This document shows positions 51,501 to 63,228 of a stretch of DNA of 64,000 bases, piece by piece. The position numbers were made by a program, and so were the translations under genes. Source of the DNA: Maylandia zebra (lineage: Eukaryota; Chordata; Actinopteri; Cichliformes; Cichlidae); contig NC_135188.1 in assembly GCF_041146795.1 (NCBI RefSeq), positions 3,830,419 through 3,894,418 on the forward strand, in the 5' to 3' direction. Under the pieces are notes generated by a model. That model ran no database searches and was not told the origin of the DNA. It saw only the letters and a list, made by a program, of their open reading frames with translations. Each line of letters opens with the position of its first letter. Within the stretch, counting starts at the first letter, position 1.

Positions 51501-54500
51501 GGCCGCAGGCAGATAGGTGGGGTCATGACAGGAGAGGATGACAGGTTACAGAATGGTGAAAGGAGGGCAGCGGAACCGATTAACGGTGTTAATTTGTGAT
51601 TTTGTGCTGGTGAGAAATAGTTCTGATTTGTGAAAGCTGACTCTGGCCATCCCTCCCTCTTTCAAAGGCTGTAGTTTTCCACTCTCAGTCAGAGCTTTCC
51701 AAAGTTTGCTGCTTAGAATTCTCAGACTGATATTATTCCGAATGCCACTGAGGATCTGCCAGCTAGTGCTGAAATTATTTAGTTTTTGACCTGACAGTTT
51801 GATATTTGATATTGACATTTTGATAGATATTTCAGATTTTTCTCTTTCATGAGGGAAACATTCAGTCTTCTGGTTCAAGTTTTATGTTCAAGTGACCAAT
51901 TTGAAGACATTTCTGTGAACCTTTTCAGTAAACTTATAACCGTACAGTCTTACAAATTCACAATTCTGTGGAGCGGAAATGTGTTAAATGCACCTTGTTT
52001 ATGCAGAATGCACTTATGTGTCATGTTTTGGATTGCAGGTATCTATTTCTATGTCGACCAATGAGTCCATGCCGGGGGACTCGGTGACCCTGCGCGTTCG
52101 GGCTCAGAGGGGATCCTGTGTTTGCGTGGCCACTGTAGATAAGAGTCTTTACCTGCTGAAGCCCGACTTTCAGCTGAGTCCTGAAAAGGTTGGTCATATT
52201 TATAGATTATGGCGATATTACACTTTAATAAACAATCGATTAAAGCGTTCTGTAACTTAAAATCGCTTTATAGTATAGATTTAGAGAGCTGGTTTAAATT
52301 ACTTTCTTAGATCGTAGTTTTTAAGATGTTACCTGCTGTATTTTTGTAAATAACTTTACTTTTACTGTAACTTTATATAAATATGTTTTTCACTCTGCAG
52401 GTGTTTAAAGAGCTGGCAGAGTTTGATGTTTCAGACGCTTTCAACATTCCTAAAGATGACGGACACTTCTGGTGGCCTGGGCTGACGGCAAAAAGACGGA
52501 GGCGGTCCTCTGTGTTCCCATGGCACTGGGACATCACTAAGGACGCGCGCTTTGCTTTTACAGTGAGAACATACACTTAGTGAAAGAGCTCAGCTAGTGC
52601 TGTCACTGGGTTAAAAGGTAATCGTACTAGTGCGTGCAGATGTTTACTTCTCTCTATATTTAATACAGGAAACGGGACTGGTTGTGATGACAGATATGGT
52701 GAGTTTAAACCATCGGCAGAGTGGGGGCATGTACACAGATGAAGCTGTTCCTGCCTTTCAACCGCACACCTCTACCTTGGTGGCTGCTATGCCCTCCCGC
52801 CCCACAAACAGGTACAGGATGTTCTTTATAGGTGTCCAAGGCTGTCCACTGGGCATCAGCAAACTCTAATGATCTCATACCTAAAAATGTGCAAATTGTA
52901 TTATTCAACGTTTTCACAAATGGCGTGAAAGTTCTTCTTGTACCAGCCGACGTTTCTTTATATTTTACTTTTCATTTTTTTAAAGTGGTTTTGAGAAATA
53001 GTTCTCCAGGCTTTTTGAAGGACTTTTAAAGTTTCTCTTTAGGCACTGGCTGCTTTTGCATTCATTTTCATGACCATGACCATTTTTCATGGAAATGATT
53101 GTCTATGTGACGCTTAACTCTGTTGAATCATTCAAACATAAAAAGGGCCCCTAACTCAAGGGATGAACCAGTCTTGTGTCTACACATAATGGGCAACTTA
53201 GCAAAAAAAGCATTTTAAATTGTATCGTTAGACACTTTGTTACTAGCAGCCCGCTGCAAAATTAAATCATTTCTTCATTTTTTTAGTTGAATCTCCAAAA
53301 ATCTCTATTTGTCAGCGTTTTTGCACCATTGAGGTGATTCCTAAAGAGCTGTAGCCAAAAACTAGCGTGTCCTTAAAAAATGAGGAAATTGGACAAATCC
53401 AACAAAGACCTGACACAGGACCTAAGAGATTAATCTGGCCCTTCAACTGATCCATCTGCTGTTCACTACTGCCCGCTGTTCATCAGAATTTATCTCTGTT
53501 AAAGGGTGGCTGTCAAAGAAGCCATTGTAAAGGAAGGGAAACAGGGGAAAAGGCTGAGGTTTGCCAAAGAACTGGACTAAAAACCATTGGCAACAGGTCT
53601 CATGGAGTGATGAATCCAAAATTGGCATTTTTTGTTCAAATTGTTGTCAGTATGTATGGAGGAGGTCAGGAGAGAGGTGCAGCAGTGAGTGTCTACAGCC
53701 CTCTGTAAAGTACGGTAGAGGCTCTGTCAAAAACTACCATCAGATTTTGATCTGCCATGCAGTGCAGCTGGAAAGTATCTGATTGGCTGCAGCGTTATTC
53801 AAATAACATCCAAAGAAGAGCTTTGAATTTCCTTTAAGAAGCCTGGAGAACTCTTCCTGAAAAATACTTAGAGAAATCAGAAGAAAGCTCATTCAAGAGA
53901 TTTATTTGTTAGAACTATACAAATAATTGCATTTGTGCAAAACACATTAAATAATGTGTTTTGCACATAAATTGAAATTTGGCAGTTTTCTGGCAAGATA
54001 TAAAGGAATGAGGGGTGGATCAAGACTTTTACACAGGACATTATAAATTTTAAAAACATGAATTATAGGAAACTAGCTTATCAAATACCATACTCTATTG
54101 GTATTAAAAGCCAAACTGTGAGCCACCTGGGTGTGGTGTCATGTCATAGTCAAGGTTATTCAGTTGTTTTTGTGTATGTTGGCTCATTAACTGATAAAAA
54201 CAGATGATCCTTGTCTGTTTTGGAGGTTCTTTTAAACCATTAAATTTGTGTACTTGTATGTATTACTCCACCCTCTTTAATGTCAGAGGGAAAAAAGTGG
54301 TTATTATTGTTGAAGAAGATTAACTGTAATCCTTCACTGGACCACACACTGTAATATGGGCATGTACTTTACCGAAAACAAGGAATCTGAACGCAAACCC
54401 ATAACAGAATAATAATTACATCAAGATCGCCCTCTTTGTTTGATTTCACATGTTAGGCCTGCATTCCCCTGTGCTACAAATACTTTTCATTTTAGTGCCG

Positions 54501-57500
54501 AACTTCAAACACATGATGTGACTTATCATTGTGGAATTTTAAATAGTATATTTTTCCATTATGTTGTTATTTTATTAGCTAAAGCTTTTTCACTGATGTC
54601 TTCTTGTGTTTTGGCTGTAGAGTAGAGAGGCGGAGGCGTACATTTTTCCCAGAGACTTGGGTGTGGCACTGCCTCAACGTCAGGTATTTAAATCTTTAAA
54701 TAATATTTGTCTTGTGTGAGCGTGTCTGTGTGTCTGCGTTACTTGCCTCTGGCTAGATATATCAGGTGCAACAGATTGTCTATCCTTTTATGTGATTTAG
54801 TGCTTGAGAGAATAGAGAAATGGAAAAGAGAGGAGCAAATGTGGAAAAAAAATGATAGCGTGAAAAAGATACAGGAAAAATATTTACAGAGAGCAAAAAG
54901 GAGGTGAGAAATATGTGAAAAGCAGAATATAGGTAGAAGAAGAAAGGCGAGAGTAGAGCTGGAAGAAAAAAGATTGGTGAGTACTGGAAAGGAAAACGTG
55001 AACATGACAGACTCTTGGAAGAAATTTGTGAGAGGAAAGGTGCGAGGCGGTGCTGTATGCCAGACGGCCGATCTTCCATCATGCAGCAGCATCCGCCACT
55101 TCTCCCACTGGGTGTGAAATGCCTCATTCAATCTTGGAACAGACTCTTACTTTCTCAAGAGCTCCTTCCATTCATGTTTAGCCAATATAAATGAATTGCC
55201 CATAGATTTCCATATGCTTGATTCCCTTGGATGGGACTTCAGCTCTCACTAATTTCCTGTGAAGTGCAGAGCTCTGATTTTTCCTTAAAAGTATATTAAA
55301 ATGGATTTTGGACGGCTTTGATCAAAAGGAAGGCTGTACATGCAGTTTTTGAAGTTTATTGTGCCCTCTTGCAGTTTGCCAAGACCAACATCCAGTGAGC
55401 GCTGCCAATAATGACTCCAGCTCATTTCTTTCAAAGAAACAGATTGGGTCAACACCTGACCGTCCCTTGAAACCGTCCATTTTAGAGTGTTTGCTGTAGT
55501 TATATTGGTGCAGATGTTGGTGTTGACACAGGTGCTAACATTAAAGTAATCTCCAGCCTTTGATCAAGCTCTTCCTTGTAGTTGATGAATTTTAATAGCT
55601 TGTCTTAAAAAGAAAATATGCTCGAATTATTTTATTCCACTGTTGTATCTCCACGTAACAGCTCTGAAACTGGGGAAGCTGAACTGCACCTGGATGCGCC
55701 GGATTCAATCACCACATGGGTGGCAGAAGTTGTTTCCCTGTCCGAGCAGAAGGGGTTGGCGTTAGGAACGAGAGCAGAGCTTCGCACCTTCAAGCGCTTC
55801 TTTGTGGACTTTACGCTGCCCTACAGCTTAATCAGAGGGGAGCAGACCAAAGTTCCCCTCACCGTCTACAACTACCTGCCTACCTGCTCTGCGGTAAGAT
55901 GTTTTCTTAATGTGGCAGATGGACAGGTCTCTGACATTAGTTCCTAGCAACTGCCTTCAAGTCCAATCTTGACATCATATTCTTTAAGACAGGACATGTC
56001 ACATCTGTGCTTTTTAATCATTTATGACTTGTAAACCATCGCAGAACATATTTTTTAATACATTTTCACTAATTATAGGTTTGTATGACATGTTATGCAA
56101 ACTCTTGACAGTTAGTTTTAACACTAATCCTAAAATGACTCCATCTAAACTTGCTAAGAGTCTATTAGAACATCAAGTTAGGAACCACAATGACGTCACT
56201 GAGACGTCTCTTCCTATTTAAAGGCAGTTTTTCCTTCCCACTGTCGCCAAGTGCTTCTTTACATGGACTCGTTGGCTTTTCTCGCTATTATCGTAGGGTC
56301 TTTAACTTACAATATAAAGCACCTTAAGACAACTGTGATTTGGTGCTGTATAACAGACCATTCTCACTCCTGAGGCGTAATATACCGACGATTTGTCACG
56401 TCCCAAGGTGTTAAATAGGAACACGCCCGGCGCGAAAGGTGACCTTCAGCATTCTTATGCTGCGTGCTGGGTTGTGGATGAAATCCAGTAGAACGACGGT
56501 CCCGTGGTAATAGACGTTCCAGCCATGTATTCCAGCCCTAACCATAACCTCATCCCTAACCTTAACCACCACTTTAATGACGTTAGATAGTGTTTTCCAA
56601 AGCGATTTAAGTAAAATAAACGTACATGTGTAGATTCATTCCAAACGGTTCTCCTGTTTCCTAATTTTTCCGATCTCGTAATATAGAGACGTGTTGGGTG
56701 CCCGGAAGCGTAATATACCGACGATTTGTCACCTAGCGTCAAATGTTACGCTTTGGGAGTGAGAATGTGTTGCGTATAAGTAAAAATGACATTAAAATTG
56801 TATTAAAGTGAAGAAGAGCAACCCATAATGTAGCGCCCGAAAAATTAAAAGACCACACTAGGCAAATATCTCAGTAATCTGAATTTGATAGTTAAATAAA
56901 AGACGTAGGCAGACAGACAGACTGCTCACAACTCTCACTATGATCAGACCCCAGATTTGGTTAAGAAAAAGGTTTCTAAGAGGAAAAGAGAGAAGGATCA
57001 TCAAAAAAGAAACTGCAGGTTTGTCAGTCAAATGAGGCATAAAGTAGGTGCTCCGTTTAGTTGTTAGACAGAAGTAGGTCAACAATAAGCTGATAAAATC
57101 CATAGTCATAGAGATTTGGGAATCTTGGAACGGGATGAAACCAGCCAACACACAAATGAGTTCTCAAACCACTTCAGGACCCCTTAGAACACCTCGTTCC
57201 AGCGGATCTTTATGCAGAGCTTGTGGTTCAGACCGGATACGTCTTGGAATTTGTCCAGTCCTTCATTTTGTTCATAGCTCTGCACTAAAAATGGCACATG
57301 CCATAAATCACAGAGGATTATCCAGGTAGGAAATATTAAAATATAAGATGCAAATAACTGTGTTGATCTATTTCTTTAAATTATTATTTCTGCATGTATC
57401 AGAACTGGTTCGATATTATATACACATGCAGAACAAATATTTTCAACTGAAATAACTTCTTCGGTAGTAAGTATAGGTTTGTAATGTGACCATGAAGAGA

Positions 57501-60500
57501 TTAGCCTAGTATGTTTGTTTCAGCACTTACTCCGAAGAGCCTTCTAAGCTCTGTCCTGGCCTTAAATGGGTCCATCCTGCACGCCATACGGATGACATCA
57601 TGATGTTTGCAGATGAGCCTGTTAAATGGCCTGTGCGTGTGCTGCCCTGATGTCATGTTAGGTGAATATGCAAACCAGAATAGCCCATCCTTTGATGTCC
57701 ACCCCAGCAACATGTGATTCCTATATTTTCTGCTCAGTTATTTATGACTTGTGGCATGCGGATAAAGAACAGTTAAAAGATCCTTCTGCATTACTGAGCC
57801 CTGTGAAAATTGGACGATGAGTGGAACTTAATCCTTCAGGGAGTTTGAGAAGCATGAGTCAGTCAGCATGGAAAATTCACAGTGTGATTTAAAAAATTCG
57901 CCCTTGCTTTCAGAGCTTTGATGAAGCACGCTATATGAGGGAGGGGCGTGCCTAACAGATATGATGTCATTAAAGGCTATCAGAGGAGATCGCTTTTCTC
58001 TGATTTGTCTCTTCTTCTCCTCTCCACTCGCAGGTTCATTTAAAAGTGTCGGTTCCAGAGGGCATCAAGTTTGTTGGCCATCCTGGAAAGCTTTATCTCA
58101 CCAGGAAGAAGTGTGTTGCTCCTGGAGAGGCTGCTCCTACAAATATTGTATTGTCGTTCACTGAGCTGGGATCAGTTAACATCACAGGTATCCACAGAGC
58201 TCAGTCAAATTCATAAAACTCGCTTATTATTTTATTTCTAGTACTACGTTGATAAAGTGGCAGAAATGTTTTAATTAGGAAGCCATAATTATTTTGTTGG
58301 GACACGTATATGTGAGCCACAGGGCAAAGTCAGAGGGCAATTTTTCACTTCTTCCAACTGTGGAGAAGCATCTGTGCAGCAGTGCATGCTCATGGATGGT
58401 GATTGTGTTACCAGTACTATAAAAGCACAGACCTGACAATGCCATAAAGTTCCCATTCTCTAGATCAGCCATTCTTTAGAAAAAAAGAATGATGCAAGGT
58501 TTTGATGCTAATGTGAATGTTACAAGATTGATTTGTGCTGACTCATGGAAATGGCCTTATTTGCATTCTTTAGTGGCGTGGCACTTACAAGCAACAGCAA
58601 GCTTTCACCAGGACTTTGGTCCACTCAGTGTGATTCCACACAAAAGGGCGAGCCTATGACTGAGGAAAGCTTTGCTGGCCAAGGAGCCGTGTGTGTGATC
58701 TGGTCACCCACCCAGGTTACAAATAGTCCCCTCCGGAGCGCATGTGAAAACAAAGCAGGCCAGCAGTGGGGGAGTAACCAGAGCTGCACTGTGACACTCA
58801 GTGGCATGTTGATGAGTTTGCAGGTCACTGGCGGCCAATGGGCCCCCCATGGCCCCACTCCTAGTCCACTAGCCCCTTGTGTTTCCTTCTCACTACACAC
58901 ACACAAAGAGACACAATTGGCACAGGGCCACATTTCCAGTGGGCTCCCCAGCAAAAGAACTGGGAATCCTTTTACAGATATGCTTGTCTTGTCTAATGTA
59001 TTTTGATGTCTGGAAATTTTGCAAAACATATTTATTTGACTGCTGATCATCTCACTAAGAAACTAATTAAGGTAATTAGAAAAAAAAAAGTATCCCAAAT
59101 AGACTTACAGAAGTACAGATGGGAACAGGCTCACTATGCCTCATTTCCCTGGCTAAAGAAGAGCAACTGCTCAAGCCACTGTCTCTGAAGCTGCATATGG
59201 TGTCAAGAAAAACAAAATCTTAAGCTGACTTTTGTTCTGTACACAGCTCGTGCCATTGCCTTTAGTGAACCAGGCTGCTGCTCAGATGGATTCCAGATAG
59301 GCAAAATAAGTAACGACATGATCCAAGGCCAGGACTATGTCCGTAGGACTGTCCTGGTTGAGGTAAGAAAGCTGAGATTTTCCTTTAATGTTTTTTTTTA
59401 ATCCTTTAATCTTTTAATAAGAAAGAACTACTTTTTTATTGTTTGTTTTGTGTATTTCTGTAATGTTTTTCTGCATCTTTTCTCTTGCTGCCACCCTGTT
59501 TACAGCCAGAAGGCCTGCCCAGAGAATACACCTACAGTGTTTTCTTCTGTCCAAATGGTCAGTGTAAATCATTTTTAATTGATATAGCATAATGAGAATA
59601 AACTTTACAAAGTTCAAGTTTATTTTGCATTTCATTTCTCAGAGAGGATTCATATTTCTACCCCCAACAAATATGAGTATCAGTATGTGAAAAAGCCAAG
59701 CAGGATGAACCAGTTCCTGGTGGCAGTAAAGACACACAACGATGCCCATTTTGCCCTCTCTGCCAGTCCCCACGACAGCGTAGAGATGCTGGAGATCGTA
59801 CTCGGGGGCAGGCAGAACACTCGTTCCTGGATTTCCGCTGGCAAAATGGGCGAGCCTCTTGTCAGCGTCCCTACGCCAGGGATCCTGTCTTGGGATGAGT
59901 TCCGCAGCTTTTGGATCAGTTGGAAGGGAGGTGTGGTACAGGTAAGAAGAGAAAGGAATCATAGATGTAACACTTCCAAATGTACGGCAGATTTGCTTCG
60001 AGGTTGTGCTCGGATGCTCTGACACAAAAAGAAGTGCGGCAGGCCATGGGGTCTGTGTGTTAGGAGAGCTGGCGTCGTTTTTACTGGTGTGCCTCTGGGT
60101 GAACTCACACTTAACAGGGGACACTGAGGGCAGTCGATGATCCATGGCCAAGGACTTGCATGGCAGTGAATGGCTGGCACACCACTTCCCGGCTCCAGCC
60201 ACAGCATTAATTAGACTTGCACCATTCACCAAAGGCAGAAATTAAAAAGCCGCGTATTACTTCCCAAAGTACTTTGGGAATACATTTATTTTCTACAACA
60301 CCAATAGCGTTGGGAAATGGATGAGTTTCATGGTCTTATGGTGTAATGTGATTATGAAATTAAACTCTTATACGGGAGAGCAAGTGTGCTCTGCATGGGT
60401 CTGTGTGAGTGTTTGTTTTTGGGATTATCTGTGGGAGGTGCATGAATCACAATGGCATCACCAACAGCTGGAAGAAGGACCAGCTGGAAAGGAACTGTAC

Positions 60501-63228
60501 CAGTAGGTTCACAAACCTATCCCATAAAAATTAAAATCTTTAACACTGTTAGCATGTTCATATGGGTTTTTATATATATATATGCTATGAGAGAAGTCAA
60601 AGCCATGGCTAAGAATTTTCACTTTGTACCTCTATATGTACCAGTGACAGGAGGGCACCTGCTTTGTAACACACTAGTGGAAATCCCTTATTTTATTCAG
60701 TTTGAATGGGTACCATCCAGGCAGTGCCCACTGTGGATTTGGGACCTTTTCCATCTACTGATCGTCTGGATGGATGTTGTGTCTTGCTTTAAGTAGCAAG
60801 AGAACCCAGTTATGAGTTATGAGACTGCAGATGCAGTCAAACAATAAAGGGGTGAGGAGGGAACTGAGTTCTTGGAGCATAGTTTCAGTAACAGATTATC
60901 TGTCAGCTATCTTGGGTCTAATCTGTGCCAATGTTTTTGTTGGTATCGTCTATAATGGGGCAAAAATAATGAAACATTTCAAGCAAATGCAGAATAATAA
61001 TTACAAATAATTATTCCTGCGTTCCTTCCAGGTGGGCCATGGTTTACATCCAACCAATGAATCGGTCATCCTGCGATGGGCAGGCCAATTCACAGGACAG
61101 GTTTGACACTTTTATGACATCTTTGTTCCAACTCCAGGAAATATCTTTAGAGATCATTTCTGTAAAAATACCTTTTTTTTTCATCCAGGTGCGGCACATA
61201 GGCTTTTCTACAGGCTGGGGCTCAGTAGGGGAGTTCAAGATTTGGAGGAAGGAAGACTCTGATGACAACCACAATGAGGCTTTCACACTTGGAGTCCCAC
61301 AAAACATGGTGCCTGGATCAGAAAGAGCTGCTGCATTTATGATTGGTAAACTGTTTTCTGGTTGGATGCTTATATATTCCATATACTATTATTACTTCCA
61401 CCATTGTGTCATTTACATCTGAAAAAAAAACTATTTTAGATCATGCAATCCTCAAGCGAATGGAACTAATATACAGCACATTTTGCAGTGTCAGTAAGTG
61501 AAGTGTGTTTGTGTATCTTGCTCTAATATCAGGTGATGTTATGGGGCCAACTTTGCATAACCTGGACAAGCTCTTGAGGCTACCCTTTGGGTGTGGTGAG
61601 CAGAACATGATCCACTTTGCCCCCAATGTCTTTGTTTTGAAGTATCTGCAGAAGACCAGGCAGCTCAGCCCTGAGGTTGAAAATGAAGCAACTGACTACT
61701 TACTTCAAGGTAAAGAAACTGAATCCTAACAAATCGCTTCCTTGGATCAGATATTCAGTATTTTCTTTTCCTCGTAGGTTAAATATGACCTCCTCGCTTA
61801 GACAAGCTCTGATGGTCTCTTTAGAATTATTTTTTCATGTCCAAATGTGCTTGAGCTGCCATCAGAGTATTTAAGATGAATAATATATTAACGAGATGCT
61901 GAGTTAACTCAGTAACACCAATATGGTGATTCTTAAACATATGGATTACTTTCAGTACCACAGATTCTGCCATTTGTGCCCTCCCAAATACCCACCGATG
62001 TAAACCCAGTTAGAGACCAGCGCTTTAAACACAGGAACAAGGAAGTTATTTAAGTTCTTCAAGAGTGTGTCATGAATTTCAACAAGTCAAATCCTTTCTG
62101 GCATGAAGCTGCGCAAAGTGGCGTCATGCTCAAAGAAAGGAATGATTTCTAACAGTTTGCTGTTTTCTTAAAGTTATGCATCATTGGGCTGTCTGCAATC
62201 AACAAGAATATAGTTTACCTTGAATAACAGAGTTCATTTATCAGACAAAAAGTTTTTTGGCAGCGGAGCCTTGGACTGGCTGGGATTCAAAACTTTGAAT
62301 CGTAACCCGAAACATAAAGGTTTATTCAGAGTTATCAAGATTAGTCTTTGTCCCTCACAAAGATATAAAAGGAAAACTTCAACTTTAATAAATGTCAATA
62401 GGCTTTATTATTGTGCCACACAAGGACAGGTCACCCTGCACATATATGTAAATTCAAGAGTTTGCCTTTGACACTGGGGCTGACCCTAAAACAAAGTGGA
62501 AATTCAGCTACCGAGTGTTTACTGTCTTAGGTACAGCAACAAATGTTTGAATATTGGTAAATTATTATATTGTGGGCTATTTTTCTTGTTCGTTTGTGTT
62601 TTTTAAGACCTGAAAACTATGCTGGATTCACCCTCTTGGAGGCAAGCACCAGAACATCTTTGCACAGTTTGCTTCATTGCATAGTTGCAAGTGAAACCAC
62701 TTGACTGCATATGTAAGAACATCGAGAGCATGTCCGAGTAAATGTTCTGTTTTCCTTCATTTATTTAGTCGCAGCACACTATGCACCACAGAGCTGGGTG
62801 AAGAATCAGAAATCAATGCCAAAAGAGAATTTTAGGGATCCAAGAATACCACAAATGTTATATTTTTGAAATGTATTTGAATTTTTTGGCTACCTTTTAA
62901 TATACCGTGTTTAGTTTCACTGCGTTGATTCTGGTCTGCCTGATCTTCCAAGCTCACACGGGCTAGTTAACATGGTGGTGCTTCTCCTGCACATTACTTT
63001 TATTCTGTGCACATTTCTGCAGTGGTGGATAAAAACGAAAAAAATACATCCACCTCGAGATTTATCAGCAAACCTGAAAAAGATGTACATAATTTCTGCG
63101 TGTTCTTAGGAACCAACCTTTCTTACAGTACTCTCTTCTCATCCAGGCTACCAGAGACAGCTGACCTACAAGCGGCGGGATGGATCATACAGTGCTTTCG
63201 GAGAGAGGGATTCCTCTGGCAGCATGTG
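40851..63228 (+). CDS. cpamd8: Complement/alpha-2-macroglobulin-like CPAMD8, 28 coding exons, 3' end outside the window
   Basis: A large secreted alpha-2-macroglobulin/complement C3-family protein; human mutations affect the eye anterior segment. Exons: 40851-40936, 42985-43136, 44446-44468, 45042-45207, 45495-45547, 46100-46117, 46776-46830, 47042-47155, 47429-47513, 49124-49232, 49469-49696, 49963-50133, 50221-50349, 50461-50659, 50889-51055, 52039-52188, 52401-52562, 52669-52811, 54621-54683, 55662-55893, 58034-58187, 59247-59362, 59506-59557, 59643-59941, 61032-61100, 61189-61345, 61533-61709, 63147-63228. All phases match: about 1203 residues, near two thirds of the human protein. A signal peptide is followed by macroglobulin domains (from [17 protein letters not shown]), a bait-like region with RRRR sites, then the start of the thioester domain with GCGEQNM (about residues 1137-1143). 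The remaining thioester domain, receptor-binding part and Kazal module lie beyond 64000. Donors after exons 12 and 14 and the acceptor of exon 13 are weak. Confidence 0.95.
41400..41515. repeat. C-rich/G-rich low-complexity block in cpamd8 intron 1
   Basis: GGGGGGTTAGGGGGG is followed by two long C arrays (about 41440-41460 and 41486-41508) split by a short TA-containing spacer. The G-tract and C-tracts can pair with each other or form quadruplex/i-motif structures. It may be the relic of a repeat beginning AGGGGCGTAATTTCC. Confidence 0.8.
42504..42562. repeat. Poly-C plus (CA)n microsatellite in cpamd8 intron 1
   Basis: About 19 C residues run straight into about 20 CA dinucleotides. Confidence 0.95.
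43580..44330 (-). mobile_element. LINE fragment, minus strand, in cpamd8 intron 2
   Basis: On the minus strand the frame 44324-44076 ends in [16 protein letters not shown], the conserved region after the catalytic core of fish non-LTR reverse transcriptases. The plus-strand text near 43583-43640 (GATCCCTATTAGCTGTAGCA, then CTATTCTTCCTGGGGTC) matches the complement of a common 3' LINE end. It is truncated and degraded. Confidence 0.65.
46295..46323. repeat. (TTCTC)n microsatellite in cpamd8 intron 6
   Basis: About six tandem TTCTC pentamers. Confidence 0.9.
47598..48040. mobile_element. Tc1-like transposon fragment in cpamd8 intron 9
   Basis: The left end, CACTAATCAGCCACAGCATA, then AAAACCATTGAC, resembles the terminal sequence of an abundant fish Tc1-like family. 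The rest is diverged and non-coding, with no right terminus visible. A second element starts at its right edge. Confidence 0.5.
48045..49025. mobile_element. hAT-like non-autonomous element in cpamd8 intron 9
   Basis: Begins CAGTGTTGGTCAAGTTACTT, then GAAAAAAGTAATCAG. It ends with related sequence in inverted arrangement (ACTTGAAAAAAGTAATCAGA ... CTCTG). Both ends are packed with GTAAT/ATTAC words, so each end can also fold on itself. The interior (about 48220-48880) has no intact transposase. Terminal duplications are not clear. Confidence 0.65.
52494..52505 (+). other. cpamd8: RRRR processing-type site in cpamd8 exon 17
   Basis: Codes [11 protein letters not shown] (about residues 666-676), a furin-type tetrabasic site at the expected bait/linker position. 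A second RRRR is coded in exon 19 (54628-54639, residues 740-743). In C3/C4/C5 a tetrabasic site is cut to make two chains; cutting here is inferred. Confidence 0.55.
53390..54000 (+). mobile_element. Tc1-like transposon fossil in cpamd8 intron 18
   Basis: A plus-strand reading resembles Tc1 transposase: RLRFAKELD around 53555, then [10 protein letters not shown] at 53595-53626. Stops and frameshifts break it. It is flanked by AT-rich DNA; the edges are approximate. Confidence 0.7.
54684..55661. other. cpamd8 intron 19
   Basis: A roughly 1-kb intron with a purine-rich stretch at 54800-55020. The antisense frames over it are composition artefacts. No repeat or extra exon recognised. Confidence 0.6.
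56359..56767. mobile_element. Miniature element with inverted ends and internal direct repeats, in cpamd8 intron 20
   Basis: The ends are inverted: CATTCTCACTCCTGAGGCGTAA at the left (first 12 bases exact), while the right end complemented reads CATTCTCACTCCCAAAGCGTAA. In addition a 25-bp word starting GCGTAATATACC and ending TTTGTCAC occurs in the same direction near both ends (56374-56398 and about 56708-56732). No coding capacity. Confidence 0.75.
59942..61031. other. cpamd8 intron 24
   Basis: No extra exon recognised. The first 300 bp (about 59960-60240) is less AT-rich and free of visible repeats; a short TA run lies at about 60570-60583. Confidence 0.55.
61589..61603 (+). other. cpamd8: Thioester site GCGEQ of CPAMD8
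   Basis: Codes GCGEQ followed by NM in exon 27, inside [19 protein letters not shown]. In C3, C4 and alpha-2-macroglobulin the Cys and Gln of this motif form the internal thioester used for covalent target attachment. Both residues are present. Confidence 0.95.
61710..63146. other. cpamd8 intron 27
   Basis: About 1.4 kb with no recognised exon or repeat. The frames in it are short and unsupported. Confidence 0.6.

Noticed and set aside
54739-55131. Two Phe/Ser-rich minus-strand frames of 115-130 aa
   Set aside because: They are antisense translations of a purine-rich cpamd8 intron; hydrophobic only by composition.
58545-59050. 153-aa plus-strand and 141-aa minus-strand frames in cpamd8 intron 21
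   Set aside because: No similarity to CPAMD8 or another family; including it would break the exon 21-22 phase. Possibly regulatory, but unsupported.
59639-60232. 197-aa minus-strand frame
   Set aside because: It is the antisense shadow of cpamd8 exon 24 plus flanking intron.
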